A DNA stretch of 64,000 bases from Doryteuthis pealeii (GCA_023376005.1 CM042179.1:16481148-16545147); one strand, 5' to 3'; numbered from the stretch's first letter, positions 11,635-23,483 are shown. A program made the numbers and translations. The notes: generated by a model not told the origin, from the letters alone.

Positions 11635-11985
11635 GAATTCTCCAAGATATAGCCTTGTCAGTGCTACTCTATGGCTTGCACCACTTGAACTTTAATGAAA
11701 CACTTGGAGAAAGTACAAGATGGGAACTACACATGATGTTGAGTGGCAGTCTTGTCCAAATCCTAGACAATGCTGGAGAAGTAAGGACAAACTCATAAGT
11801 GATGTTCTGTAGACACTTACACATAAACACACAGTGTTGGCCCAACCAGCAAAAACTTAGGTTGATCAGCTTCTATGCAGACATTGGATAGCAAGGAGTG
11901 ATGACTGATAGGGATGGTTGGTAAAAGAGAGTCATGGAAATATGTGCTGTCAGCAATGACTTGATGGATGATTATAACTGATAGA
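11635..11985 (+). mobile_element. LINE C-terminal fragment
   Basis: The + strand reads ALSVLLYG, then an EKVQDGNY-like stretch, then DKLISDVL and ADIG blocks with frame breaks. These are the same C-terminal blocks as the LINE at 5840-6900. The second copy is at 28395-28745. Confidence 0.65.
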
Positions 11986-12249
11986 AATTAGCAATCCCAA
12001 CTCTCTGCACTCGCATTATTTGCATCACTTTCTTTCTCCTTTTAAATTTGTACAGGCCTTAAACATATTCCGCACTAATTACTATCAAGCAAGAAACCTG
12101 AGGGACATCTTTAAGAAACAAATCTTGAAAACATTTAAATTTTCTAAAAAAAAGGCAACCTTTTCAACTAAGATATACAGAACATAACCGAATATCTCCC
12201 ATAGAACCACTACTTTAAAGACTGAAATTGCCCCAAAATAATGCGCTTT

Positions 12250-12300
12250 TTGGCATTAAATGACCCACAGATATGCATTAAACAAAAGCTCAACTCAACA
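12250..12300 (+). repeat. conserved repeat tail
   Basis: TTGGCATTAAATGACCCACA then GATATGCATTAAACAAA, the shared 3' tail of several elements in this window. The equivalent in copy 2 is at 29002-29050. Confidence 0.55.
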
Positions 12301-13221
12301 GGACATAATATTTTTTTGTTGATGTCCTTGGCTTTGAGACCCATGATTTATAGTCTTTAATTAATTTTTTGCAATTTATTTATACTTTGTATATGTATGG
12401 TTATTTGATTTTTTTTGAACATTCAAGAATATTGTAAGTTTTAAAATCGACTTTTCAATAATAAATGGTAACATCTAAACATCACATTTAGTATATTTCT
12501 AGTTTGCGAGATGCAATATTGCCCGTTCAGCTTTATAGTTTATAACATGTTACTTTCAACGAGTCAGGATGGGTTCCCTGGTGAGAAGATAATGATGCAT
12601 ATAATATCCACAATTTTCCATGACGCTGGAGGCTTCAACTGAAAAATAATCCCAACATAGTTTATTTCAAATTTTAGAGATAAGAATTTATTTATCGCTA
12701 AATAGCCTCCATAATTATATGCATGTATATGTCTATCTTCATTATCAGTCCCAGACCAACAATATAATTTATGGTGTCACAAGGCATCCAAAAATGCAAT
12801 CTATCTATGTATTGTTAATATCTCTTGTTATGTATCTAACCAAAAACATTCATAGTGGAAAATTTTTTATTTATTAGGAAATACATTTAGAATATTATAA
12901 CTTAGAGAATAAAGTCATTTCCTCTCAATTTGTAATCTGAATGATAATTGTGTGGGGTTTGCATTTGTGCTGAAGCAGTTATCTTTTAATTATTCAAATT
13001 TTCAATACAATAAATGATAACTATGAAAGCTATTTTAGAATCCTTCACTCCTCTGCTAAATCATCAGTATGCATCCTAACTGACTGATGTTACTATAATT
13101 GGGGAAGCCAACAGCTTTATACGGACTGCTGTTGACATAATTGCTTGTAATGCCCCTGACTCTCATAACGAAAAATACACATGTTTTACAACTTTGGAAA
13201 AGGCAATAAAATACATTCAAT

Positions 13222-13471
13222 AAAGTCGTCGGGCGCCGGCCTAATGTCAGTAATCTAGCCAGACAGGCGAGGGAGTGCTAATCCTCACTAGCGGCTAGAC
13301 GAAGGAGATTTATTTTTAGCATCTGAGGTGGAGCCCACACTACATCGCTCTAACTTTAACCGCACAGATTCCTGTGCTACTCTACAGCTGGTGGCGCCGG
13401 GCGCCGATATTGAAACTGGAGCTTTGTGGTTTCTAGCCAACCACTCTACCGACTGAGCTAAACCCGCCTTA
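13222..13471 (-). repeat. tRNA-derived SINE, family A (full length)
   Basis: The minus strand starts GGCGGGTTTAGCTCAGTCGG (A box) and has a B-box-like CCAGTTTCAATATCGG. It then runs through the family landmarks: GTAGCACAGGAATCTGTGCG, the TAGCGCTAGTGAAAAGG-type block and the end GGCCGGCGCCCGACGACTTT. The partner in copy 2 is at 29957-30205. It lies in duplicated intron sequence. Confidence 0.85.
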
Positions 13472-13649
13472 GATTCAATAAAGGAACAAAAAATTATTAA
13501 AATCAATACACTAAAATCAGAGAATAGAAATATATAATTAGTTGCACACATACAAGAAAAAATAGGTGCTATTATATAATAGGTTTTGTCATGGGGCATG
13601 GACATGGCAACAATGGACATGACAAATAAGAGGCTGTTGCATCTCGCAT

Positions 13650-13890
13650 TTAGCTCTCATCCCTTGTGAAAAGTATTCCTTCCAATAATTCCCTGCAGCT
13701 ATGGTAAATAGATGCAAAATTCTTGGAATGGGGTTATGGAGTCTATTGACTTTGAAAGCCGAAATAGTGACGCTTAACTTTGGTATAGCAACCGTTCTAG
13801 GAGTTAGGGAAAACTCTGAAGTTCAATCCTACTAAACTCCGTTTTAAAAATTCCCTTGTGTCACATCCCACTACTCATGTGGAGGGTTGG
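13650..13890 (+). repeat. SINE, family B (body and 3' part)
   Basis: Landmarks in order: CCTGCAGCTATGGTAAATAG, GGTATAGCAACCGTTCTAGG, AACTCTGAAGTTCAATCC, CTTGTGTCACATCCC, CATGTGGAGGGTTGG. The tRNA-like head is degenerate. Confidence 0.65.
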
Positions 13891-14164
13891 TAATACACAC
13901 GCAAGAAAAATGCGCAAAACTCACAACTTACTAACGCAGCAAAGACCAGACATTTTTCAATAGTTTTCGGTGGAAATCAAACACGCATAATTAATTTTTA
14001 TTATTTTTAAGAAAGCGATTAAATATATTTATTTCCTGTAATGTAGGAATGGTATTCTTTGTTAAATTATATACTAGTTTGATTCACCTTCCTCTCACGT
14101 GATTTGCATATTGTTTATGTTCACAGGTCATTTATATATTTGAACTAAAAAATAAAATGTAGAG

Positions 14165-14380
14165 GCATAATGTTTCGCTGGGCATAGCAGTTATTCATAG
14201 AGAAATGGATTTGGGCTGACCCAGCAGTTAAATACTGAATAAAGGCTGTTTGCTTTTGCAACATAGTGCTAATACCTATGGGAAAGGTATGAATCCAATT
14301 ATTCCTCTTCCTCAGTTTCATGGGTAATAGTCGTATAAACTTGCTGCTGACACACGGACTGGAGAAGGAAACTCCTGAGC
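14165..14380 (+). repeat. SINE, family B, cut by the assembly gap
   Basis: The head and middle (GCATAGCAGTTATTCATAG, CTAATACCTATGGGAAAGG) are present, but the element stops at the N. The same element in copy 2 continues to about 31112. Confidence 0.75.
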
Positions 14381-14381
14381 N
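14381..14381. other. single N: assembly seam
   Basis: The only ambiguous base noticed in the window. It sits exactly where similarity between the two 6.7-kb copies stops. Confidence 0.95.
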
Positions 14382-16366
14382 GACAAAATGGTTTGTTTAA
14401 CAAGTCCGTCTACCAGGGAAAGATGCGACATATGGATAGGTTTTTTTTGGGGGGGGGGCGGGAGGCCTCTTGCACATAAATGCGTGGTTCAACATGTCTT
14501 ACTCCGTTAAGCATTCCGTACAGTAGGGATCTTAATTACACTTGACGCCCCCTCCGTTTGAAAAGGGAAGGTGCTACTTTGAAGGGTGACTTCAATACAC
14601 GAATTGGCAATGGTGAAAACAGCCAAATAGTTCCACTAGTTTTTTAATTTTTTTTATTTTGCATCAAAATTATTGCGTATTCAACTGTCATATCCTGATG
14701 CATTCCGGCTTCGAAGTTAAACTAAGTAATTATTTCTTGAAAAGCAAAAAGACTTTACATTACTTTTGAATACGATGTCTTTTTTGAATTATATTATTGC
14801 TTAGTTATATTACTCCTCTTTCTTTCACCTATTCTTTTTTTTTCTCTTTCTTTTTTTTACCGCCAGCATAATTGACGCATTTGGTTGGCTAAACGAGAGG
14901 AAAAATAGTTTGTCACATCCTGGAATAGATTGCTGTTCCACAAAAGCGTGTAAGCTTAGTGGCAAAGAACTGGTCCGATGGTCCAGTTTTAAAGTCGTAA
15001 ATAAGTTGTTTGAAAAAGAAATAAAAGCAGACTTTTCAGTTGCTTTTTTTTTGTGTTTGTTAACATCATAAACTTAAAAACTAATTTTTAAACCGATCGC
15101 ATTAATAAAATTTAAAAAAAAGACAGATATTCATTCGATCTAACGTAAACGGTTATTACGATTAGTACGTCACCACCATTTTCCCTGTGAATATGATTTA
15201 CGCATACCTTCCTATAATTTAACACTATGATAACTTGCATAAAGTTAATTTTCTTGAACATTTCTTTGGTCCATTCGATAAGAAGAAACATTAAAAAAGA
15301 CTCCTGATGATTTTTTTTAAAAATTCAGGTTACAAAAATAAATGAAAATTATGAAACGAAAAAAACAAACGTTCATTTTTTGCAGGACGTTAAATCAATT
15401 GAATTTAACGAAGTCCAAAAACCAGTTATGCTTAGAGACTTTAAAAAAAAATTATATGGAAATCAATTAAATGGTCCCGATTTTCACGAAAAATTTCGAT
15501 AATTACTTACCTTTTGATGGAAAAAAATCATGCCTGAAAGAGTTTCTTCCTAAAATAATTCGGGAATATTTTTTACGAGGTCTCCCCCCCACACTTTTTA
15601 TATTATGAAAAATTAAAAAAAAATGAACCAACAAAAAAACGATTTTTACTTTTTTACCACAAGGAAAAAAAAAAAAAATAAGGAAAAAAGTTTCCCCCCC
15701 CCCTGAATAATTTATATCAGAAGAATTTTTATTAGTTTCTAGCGACACTTTTTGATAAAAGAAGCATGAATAAGAATCTGCTAAAAAAAATATCATAAAT
15801 AACTGACCCTGTTGTAAAAAAAAACGGACTGTTCTACTTTATTTTTCAAGATACGGTGAGTAATTTCCCCCCATCGGATAATTTGATCTTTGAATTAACT
15901 GTATTTTCTTTGTAACAATCCTTATGTTCGTTTATTTCCTTTTTTGCCAAGATTTTGAAAAAACAGTTAAAAAATATTTCGTTTCTTCCTTAATAAATGC
16001 TAACCTTTTTATTTGGTAAACAAAATCCAGTATTTGAGGAGGAGTAATGCTACTTGTTAATAATATAATAACCTATTTAACATTAGGTACACGTTGTACA
16101 GCCACATTGAAAAGTCCCAGTTAGGATCGAACTTATCCAGACGACTAACGCAAAACTATCTAATTTCACTATGCAATCTAAAATTCGAAATGATCCGTTT
16201 AAATCGTTAAAGAAATATCTTTACATCTCTTAATATCAATTCAGTTTAAAACTAACAACAAACTGCATATCAGTACAAAATTAATTTTGACAGTTTTGAG
16301 ATCGCTGAAATTCTAAAGAAAAAAAGAAAGAAAAAGACCCTGCTTTGCATCAGTAGATAGCAATAA

Positions 16367-16427
16367 GATATATATATATAATATATTATATAATATATAT
16401 ATATTATATAGAGAGAGAGAGAGAGAG

Positions 16428-16482
<55 letters not shown>

Positions 16483-16506
16483 TTAGAGAGAGAGAGAGAG
16501 AGAGAT
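16367..16506. repeat. compound (TA)n / (GA)n microsatellite
   Basis: Alternating TA blocks with two GA blocks. Highly self-complementary. Confidence 0.9.
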
Positions 16507-17066
16507 ATTAAACAGAACTAGCAAAGTTGCCCTTACTCCCTGGGCACAAGTATTAAGTTTTAATGTAATAAAATATCATATTAAATTATAAAGACACAAA
16601 ACAAATAAGAATGATTATAAAAATTTACACTTATTTTAATGTTATTCTTAATTGATTTTTTATATAAAATATATAACGGATTGCTTTTAATATGTTTGAG
16701 GAATAACATGATAATCATTAGAATCAGTACATGAATAATTATTTTTAAACCTAGTTTTTGTTTAAAATCATTAGGCAAATTATTCCCACCATATATAGTA
16801 TGTAAATCTTTACTTTCTTCGAGATATATATAACACATATTTTTGGATTTTCAAACTTGCATTAATATATAGGCAGTTTTGCGGAAATCTAACTCAGGTG
16901 ACTTAATAGAGATCATCATTAATAAATAAGACTGCTAATTAAGATTAACAATGACTATTTCATAATGTTGAGATAATACTAATAAGTATAAATCGTCGAC
17001 GTCAGTGGTGAGTAGTTCGGTTTAAGCAGACAGACAGTTACATATTCCATTATAATGAGATGAGTT

Positions 17067-17142
17067 CGATAGATATAGATAGATAGATATTAACAGAATT
17101 GAATGAGATACCTTGATTAGATAAATAGATAGATAGATATTA
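17067..17142. repeat. (GATA)n microsatellite, interrupted
   Basis: Two GATA blocks separated by about 30 bases, directly after the CATTATAATGAGAT end motif of a dispersed repeat. Confidence 0.8.
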
Positions 17143-17548
17143 AAGATCAAGGTAATATGACGTTGCCCGCCATAAAAAAGACCTCGCATAATAATCTTAT
17201 ATTTTGCGATAGTTTTTTAGATAGCTTTTAGATAACATTTTTTTACTGACAAATTTTCCTGGGGGAGCAAAGAAGTCGTGGTAAGGGTCTATATCGAAAC
17301 CTCTTCAGTTATCCAATCTTTAGGTTTTGTTGTTTTTCAGGGGGGTGGGGTCTCTTGGAACCCCATCTTCTCATTTGTTCGATGAATTGAGGAAATTGGG
17401 AAATATTCAGGAAACTCCACAATTCCCGGCTTTCGGATTGGGACTGATAAGATAAAGCAAACAAATTTTCTAAGTCGTAGCCGTTTCACTACTACTGTGC
17501 GGCTGCACCAAATGGACTCTAACGATTAAAGAAAAAGCTAAGTGGAAG

Positions 17549-18444
17549 TGTTATATCAGAGAGAAGATATCTCTTATGATTCACAATGCTTACTCACAAA
17601 ATACACCTCGCTAGCATAAAACATCAAAACTCAAGTCGGAGGCAACAAACGGAAGTGAACTCAATGGTACCCTCTCACGAAGTGACCAATTCGACGCAGT
17701 TCTGCGCATAGGCTCGGATTGAGTTACGCTTGAGAGGAATTCCAAAATAAACAAAAAATAATATTGTAAGGAATCCGGATTTTCAACCAATGAAAAATCT
17801 TCCCGCTAAACACCTCAAAAGCATTCTGGAGCCCATCTACCAGCATATAAGCTCGGGTATTTTGAGAATCGGCAGTTGGACGGACGGCCTGGAACCGAGA
17901 ATATCACCAGACGAGAGGATCAAGGAACTGCTACGCACCCACCACCACGCACGCCCTCGCCCACCCGGACACTCAGCCTTACTTCAACACCTCACCGTAG
18001 CCAGGCGACATCCTTACCCCCCTGACCACTACAGCGCTACCCGCTACAACTCACTGAGATATTCCTGACTTTATTCCCGCACCAAGTGACCGTATCCACT
18101 TACAACAGTATCCTAAGTTGACGAACTCAACTCCCTCGGCCACTACTACCTTCCCTGACCATCACTATTCCACTGAGATATTCCTGACTTGGTCCCTACA
18201 CCAAGTGACCGTATCAACTCAACTTCTACCTCACGCCTTGCACCAGGCCAAGAGAGATTCCGACGTATCATACGATACCCACACCTCACCGACCCCTCGG
18301 CCACTCCAGAGAACTACTACCGTTATCTACGGCGACAACAACAATTTTCACACTCGTTATTTCAATAAACGATTTTTATCAAATTAATCTTGTCCATTAT
18401 TCTTCCTTGCAAACCATACGCTTTACGGATATCCTAAGATACAA
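17549..18444 (+). repeat. 5' LTR
   Basis: Begins TGTTATATCAGAGAGAAG. It contains a TATA-like CATATAAGC at 17844, a likely promoter, and AATAAA at 18364, a likely poly(A) signal. An internal direct repeat (CTGAGATATTCCTGACTT to CCAAGTGACCGTATC) occurs at 18053-18094 and 18173-18214. Confidence 0.9.
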
Positions 18445-18447
18445 AAC

Positions 18448-18465
18448 TGGTGTCAGGCGTGTTGC
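18448..18465 (+). other. primer-binding site
   Basis: TGGTGTCAGGCGTGTTGC lies three bases after the LTR. The leading TGG complements a tRNA CCA end. Which tRNA primes it was not determined. Confidence 0.6.
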
Positions 18466-18475
18466 AAGGGAAAAT

Positions 18476-19644
18476 ATGGACTATACAAGATTAACTCGCT
18501 CGGAAATTATCGACTTTATCAAAGACCAGAGAAAATATCTCCGCGACCTAAGAAATTGCCCAACACCTGTTAGTCAGGAAACAATACAAGAAGCAACAAC
18601 CGAGATAAACAGGATGATGGAAGCCCTAGATCACGCCAAACCAACGACACCACCAACAACCCAGACAGCCGACAACTACAGTCTACTAACGCATCAGCAA
18701 AACCTGCGTGACGCCATGAGACCCAAAAGAAACTTCAACCCTGGAAACGACGTGAACCAATTCATCACCAGCCTAAACAAAACCTATACGCTCCACGTGA
18801 CGCCCGAACTTACCAACTATCCAGCTTGGAAACTGAATTTGTCAAGGCTGCCAAGGATTTACTCGACCACGGCATTTTTCAGCAGATGACAGACTCCGGG
18901 CAGGACACATCCACCTTCGAGCAGCTGAAGGCATACCTCCTGGCAACCCATGGCAGCCAGATGACAAACTTCCAACACCTTAGTCGCGCATGGGATCTAC
19001 AACGACGAGACGGTGAAAAGCTGACAGATTTCGCTGGCCGACTCGAAAACACAATCAGAGAGGCCGCTGTCCACATAAAAAATAAACACAGGAAGGACAA
19101 CAACTCTGATCTAACTGTCGATACACTTTTCTCGGTGATGGGGGCAATGTTGATGAGCGAGAAGGTCAAAACGTGGAATCCAAACCTATACCCTCACCTC
19201 GTCAGAACAATGGACAACCATTACACAGCAAGCGGTATAGCGTGTGAAGCCCAACAATACATCGATCGGGGCATAAAGACTGACGACACGACATCGCATG
19301 ACAACGCATACTACACGCATAGACCACAGCGATGGAGTCGGGGAAACACGTCCACCAAACTCAAACAACCACCACGAACAAGTGACCAACCACCGCGCTC
19401 ACAACAGACGAATGCTACTACATCACACAAACGCAACAACATCCGGACACGCGGAGGCCGCGACCGCAACCTAGAACCCGGCATATGCTGGAACTACACC
19501 ATGGGCCGCGCTTGCTTCCACGGCCAAAATTGCCCATATCGTCATCCGCCTCACACCCATGCCCATGTCGCAGAAACGGATAGGGACACACCACCTATAA
19601 ACACGGAAGTACAGGATTTTCGGTACGAACCAGACGAGATGTGA
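18476..19644 (+). pseudogene. Gag with CCCH zinc finger, frameshifted
   Basis: The first part starts MDYTRLTRSEI and is open to about 18825. A one-base shift then moves the reading to the frame beginning TEFVKAAKDLLDH, which runs to the stop at 19642. The region is alpha-helical and polar, as expected of capsid, followed by a basic linker with RGGR. The C-terminal finger CWNYTMGRACFHGQNCPYRH has spacing C-X8-C-X5-C-X3-H, which is the tristetraprolin-type CCCH RNA-binding finger and not the CCHC knuckle usual in gypsy nucleocapsids. Its role would be RNA binding and particle assembly. The frame break may be a sequencing error, since the LTRs are young. Confidence 0.85.
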
Positions 19645-20122
19645 TGGCCCAGTCTCGGTTCTCCCCACTCGCCATCACATATACAACCTCCAGAAACCTT
19701 CCGGGCAGAGATCACCTCTCATAAACTCTACCTTCATCGTCGAAGGTACCGCATTTTCCGGTGCAGCAATGTTGGACTCTGGATGCTCCACCTGCATTGT
19801 ACCAATCTCTCAACTGCCCAAGGAGGCTAAGAAACACATGACTCGTTCCAACGTTCACGTAAAAGGGATCAACGGTAGCATTACTGCCATTGGAGAACTA
19901 AACTGTGATATCGCCATCGGCAACCATGACTCCCCCATCTTCGGTGAAATCAACGTGTTGGTAACGGCTCAGTCTACACCGATTCTGATCGGTCAAAATA
20001 TCCTTGGTCACAACACACTCAACTCGTACACAATCAACAACCAGGACGCAACTGTCGAGTTCAAACGAACCACGGCGTCGGGTCTAGTGACACACACACA
20101 GCCCGCTAATACGAGCACATGA
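19645..20122 (+). pseudogene. Pol: aspartic protease region
   Basis: Open in the +1 frame relative to the end of Gag. The catalytic motif is LDSGCST (D-S-G in place of D-T-G), and the C-terminal flap/ILG block is PILIGQNILGHNTL, both typical of retropepsins. It would process the Gag-Pol precursor. The frame ends at 20120, after a CA-rich stretch (20089-20100) where a one-base change would join it to the reverse transcriptase frame. Confidence 0.85.
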
Positions 20123-21310
20123 CCAGGTCGGCTCACTCAACAACAACCCTGTGTATGGGGCGCAAACCCTTAACAGCAGTGAAGGTCGGCTGACCGCAAC
20201 GCCAGTGCCCATTTACCAGACACTGGAAGAAAAGTTGCGCTGGCTAAAACGAAATACAGGGCTATCACTCCCAAACCACCCGAACCGCGACGAACTAGAA
20301 GGCGTAACGAACCTACTTCTTCGTTACAGCGACGTCCTCGGTACACAAAACGGGGATAAGGGTACCTTCGTCAAGCCCGTTCGGATACCAACAAATGGTC
20401 AATCGCGCAGCCAAAGGCAACATCCTATAGCCCAGGCACTTGAAGGCGACGTCGATGACGAAATCAACCACATGGCCTCTGTGGGAATAATTGAGCCTTG
20501 CCACGATCCTAAGGGTTTCAACAGTCCGGTGTTCGCCGTGCGTAAGAAAAATGGAACAATTCGAGTCGTTGCAAACTTCAAAAGAACTCTCAATAAGGTA
20601 TTGATCGATCTCGACCCATACCCCATGCCAAGGATCGACCAACTGTTCCACAGGATCGGGGAAGGCAATAAATACTTTGCCACCTCGATCTCCGCAGCGG
20701 GTATTGGCAAATACAAATCGATGAACGCGATCGCTACAAAACAGCATTCACATGGAAGGACAAGTGTTACCAATACACGCGTCTAGCTTTTGGCCTCACG
20801 TCGGCCGGACAAATCTTCTCCCGATGCATAGCAGAAGCCCTGGCGACGGTCTCATCTCGCTCAAACATATCCTCCTATATCGACGACAATCTGGTCCATG
20901 CTAAGACATTCGAGGAGTACATACTCGCACTAGAGCAGCTCTTCACCGCCCTGCGCAAATTCGGACTCAAACTCAACCCCGAGAAATGCACCTTCCTCGC
21001 CACTGAGGCAAAATACCTCGGGCGCATAGTGACCAGCGAGGGATTCAAGGCCGACCCAGAATATGTTCGTGCCATTAGGGAAATGCAACCCCAAACATCA
21101 AAAAAGGCGCTACAAAGCCTTATCGGTCGATTAGTATGGATCAGACAATTCCTGGAGACTCGCCTATACGAACAGATAAGATCGGACACGTTCTCCAACC
21201 TTATGAATCCCATCCACGAGCTAAACAAAGCAAATAGGACATTCTTATGGACGGAGGAAGCCGACAAGGCATTCCAAAAAATAAAAAAACCGACTCTCTT
21301 CACCACCGAT
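20123..21310 (+). pseudogene. Pol: reverse transcriptase, one internal frameshift
   Basis: The N-terminal half (to about 20685) carries GIIEPCHDPKGFNSPVFAV, then RVVANFKRTLN and PYPMPRIDQLF, the fingers-domain blocks of gypsy RT. A one-base shift near 20685 leads into the palm with DLRSGYWQI (motif A), LAFGLTSAGQIFSRC (motif B) and the active site SYIDDNLVHA (YIDD), then GLKLNPEKC and YLGRIVTSEG. It ends in the thumb/connection and shifts again near 21310. All catalytic aspartates are present. Confidence 0.9.
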
Positions 21311-21724
21311 CATCTCATTTCCAGACTTTTCCCAACTGTTCACCCTTACCACCGATGCCAGCGACGTGGCCTGTGGTGCCATCCTAATGCAGGAGGCGGA
21401 GAATGGAAAGAAGAAAATTATAGCTGTCGCCTCACACACTTTCAACACTACGGAACAGAACTGGTCCACAACGGAACGAGAGGCGTATGCAATAAAGTGG
21501 GCGATCGCCAAATTTGATTATTTCCTGCGCAATCGCCCCTTTGTCATTTTCACCGACCACAGATCACTGACTTACCTGGACCAGCGGGAATTCAACAATG
21601 CCAAGATACGTCGTTGGCAAGAAGAGATTTCCTGCTACAAATTCGTACTGGAATTCGTTGAGGGAGAATCGAATGTGTGGGCCGACATGCTCAGCAGAAG
21701 CCATGGACAAAAAGGGTTAAAATG
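21311..21724 (+). pseudogene. Pol: RNase H
   Basis: The frame carries LTTDASDVACGAIL (first aspartate), TEREAYAIKWAI (glutamate), FTDHRSLTYL (second aspartate) and NVWADMLSR (last aspartate): the D-E-D-D set of a gypsy RNase H, apparently intact. It would degrade RNA in RNA-DNA hybrids. Confidence 0.9.
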
Positions 21725-23411
21725 ACGGCCGACTCTACGCCGGCGGGGAAAGCATTCAAAATAAAGGGATCCGATCTCCATATTTACATCCCGTCATGGT
21801 GTCTGGGCGATATCAGTGGCTTACAACTCATCGCCAAGACCCACACATCACAAGGCACCAAATGCCACAAACGCATCGCGGACGCATTTTTCGCATACCA
21901 CTCTACGTCCACCATCCCAACCGAGAAGAATTGCGATCTCCTCAACATAGCAGCGGAACAATTAACAGATAAATTACTCTCAGAAATCATTAGAGCCATC
22001 CAAACAAACGATCTAAGCAAGGGATTTCGCATGGATCCCGACGACCATCGGACACCCCTGTACCAAAGACACTTGCATAAATTCTACCTAGAGCCAGGTA
22101 GCGCGGTCTTGATGGTTAGAGACAGTAAACATTCCCAAGGCTGGTTGTACCATACAGTCTTCGCAACAAATTCCTGTATCAGGCCCACGACTGTATCAAC
22201 CACTCTGGGGTCACCCGTATGCGCGCCCACTTAGCCAGCTATTGGTGGGAATTCAAGGACCGCGACATCGAAACGTACGTCGGATCTTGTGAAGTCTGCG
22301 CCAAACGGAAGGGAAACTATGGCAAACGCCGATACTGGCCTGCCGGCCATTGCAAATGTGGAAAAAAGCCCTTCGACATAATCTACGTCGACTTCGTGAC
22401 AATGCCCATCTCGAAGGGAAAACGTTACATCCTAACCATACTTGACAGTTTCAGTCGTCATCTCATGGCCGTACCTTGCGCGAGAGACCGGGCCATCGAC
22501 GCTGCTCGGGGACTATACAGTTTTTTCCTCCGCCACCGGGAAATACCACGAATTGTATCCTCCGATCGCGGGACCCACTTCACAGGAGAGATATATAAGA
22601 CGTTTTGCGAGCTGATGTCGATCACACAGGAACTGCACTGCCCCTGGCGGCCGCAGAGTTCGGGTAACATCGAACGACAGCACCGTACAATGAAGAATGC
22701 TCTCTTCATGCTATGCGAAGATCGGAATTGTGAATGGACGGATATACTCGAATCCGTCATCTCATCCATGAACGCGACAATTAACAGCGCCACCGGCGCG
22801 TCACCTCACTATGTGATCACCGGCCGACAACCCAACATCGGTTTACCCAAACCGCTACATAACGAGCTCACAAACCAAAGCCCCACGGCATATGGCATGC
22901 AGATCAATGCTCTATTGAGACAAGTCCATCGACGTGTCACCCTGGCAAACAACGAAGTCGACCACAAATCAAATACCAGACTGAACCAGCTGGTATTCAA
23001 GGACCCAATACGGGTCGGCGATATGGTGCTATTACACCGTCCTCAATCTACCATCGCTCATTCGTCTCACTTAAACTGGATAGGCACCTTTGAAGTGTTA
23101 AAACAAACGACATGGTGATTCAAGTGAGAAACGAAAAGGGTGAAACCGACTGGGTTCACCGAGCCCACATTCGACGCCTCACACCTCGACCAAAACACCT
23201 GTCCCACAACGTACTAGCTCCTCCGCCAGATCACGTGCACCAACAGCATCAGGAACCACCACGCACCGAGCAATCCACTGTGCAGAAACCCACACAATCT
23301 CCCGGTCAGCATGACATGTCTGAACAACAACAAAACAACAGGAAACGACTCCCGGTTAGGCAAACGCGAAGTCAGATGCCAACGCGTTACAAGGACTTCA
23401 TAATGCAGTGA
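21725..23411 (+). pseudogene. Pol: integrase, frameshifted
   Basis: A linker (open to about 22150) leads, after a one-base shift near 22140-22218, into the HHCC zinc-binding domain (AHDCINHSG and CEVCAKRKG). The catalytic core follows with D in YVDFVTMP, D in SSDRGTHFTG and E in PQSSGNIERQH, the D,D-35-E arrangement. A further shift near 23105 separates the C-terminal segment (VIQVRNEKGETDWVHRAHIRRL), which resembles the GPY/F-type end and is Gln/Pro-rich. No chromodomain was seen. The stop is at 23409. Confidence 0.88.
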
Positions 23412-23469
23412 ATCCACAGTCAACACACCACCTACATAACCATACATACACATTGTGAATCAAATTGAT

Positions 23470-23483
23470 ATCTTGGGGAGCTT
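23470..23483 (+). other. polypurine tract candidate
   Basis: The short ATCTTGGGGAGCTT directly precedes the 3' LTR. The purine run is only GGGGAG, so this is a weak tract. Confidence 0.45.

Larger units (their letters stand above)
7621..14380 (+). repeat. copy 1 of a 6.7-kb duplicated segment
   Basis: Co-linear with 24382-31099 from the AGCTTGAAATGGTGATGAAA start to the truncated SINE at its end. It contains the ETFBKMT promoter, exon 1 and most of intron 1. Differences are mainly one- or few-base length changes in runs (for example 6 versus 7 A in exon 1), becoming denser toward the right end. It stops at the N at 14381 in the middle of a SINE. An uncollapsed allele or a misjoined contig is the preferred reading; a real duplication is possible. 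Confidence 0.9.
14382..17548. other. non-coding segment between gap and retrotransposon
   Basis: No gene recognised. It holds G and C runs (14448-14458, 15585-15592, 15695-15704), AT/GA microsatellites at 16367-16505, the dispersed repeat at 16870-17065 and GATA repeats at 17067-17142. It is not duplicated elsewhere in the window and has no similarity to the left flank of copy 1, so its linkage to the neighbours is uncertain. Confidence 0.4.

Noticed and set aside
13440..13471. tRNA gene (also 30175-30205, 39604-39675, 54531-54600)
   Set aside because: A and B boxes are present, but stems are imperfect and each is followed by the same SINE body, so they are SINE heads.
13288..13620. 110-residue minus-strand ORF
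   Set aside because: It reads through the tRNA-like head of a family A SINE (GLAQSVEWLARNHKAPV-type text), not a gene.
15503..15796. 97-residue minus-strand ORF
   Set aside because: Dominated by Phe/Lys from A and T runs; no domain and no supporting context.
18879..19668. Minus-strand ORFs in the retrotransposon (also 20313-20773, 20875-21306, 22458-22793)
   Set aside because: Shadows of Gag-Pol; they show no domain and overlap conserved motifs on the + strand.
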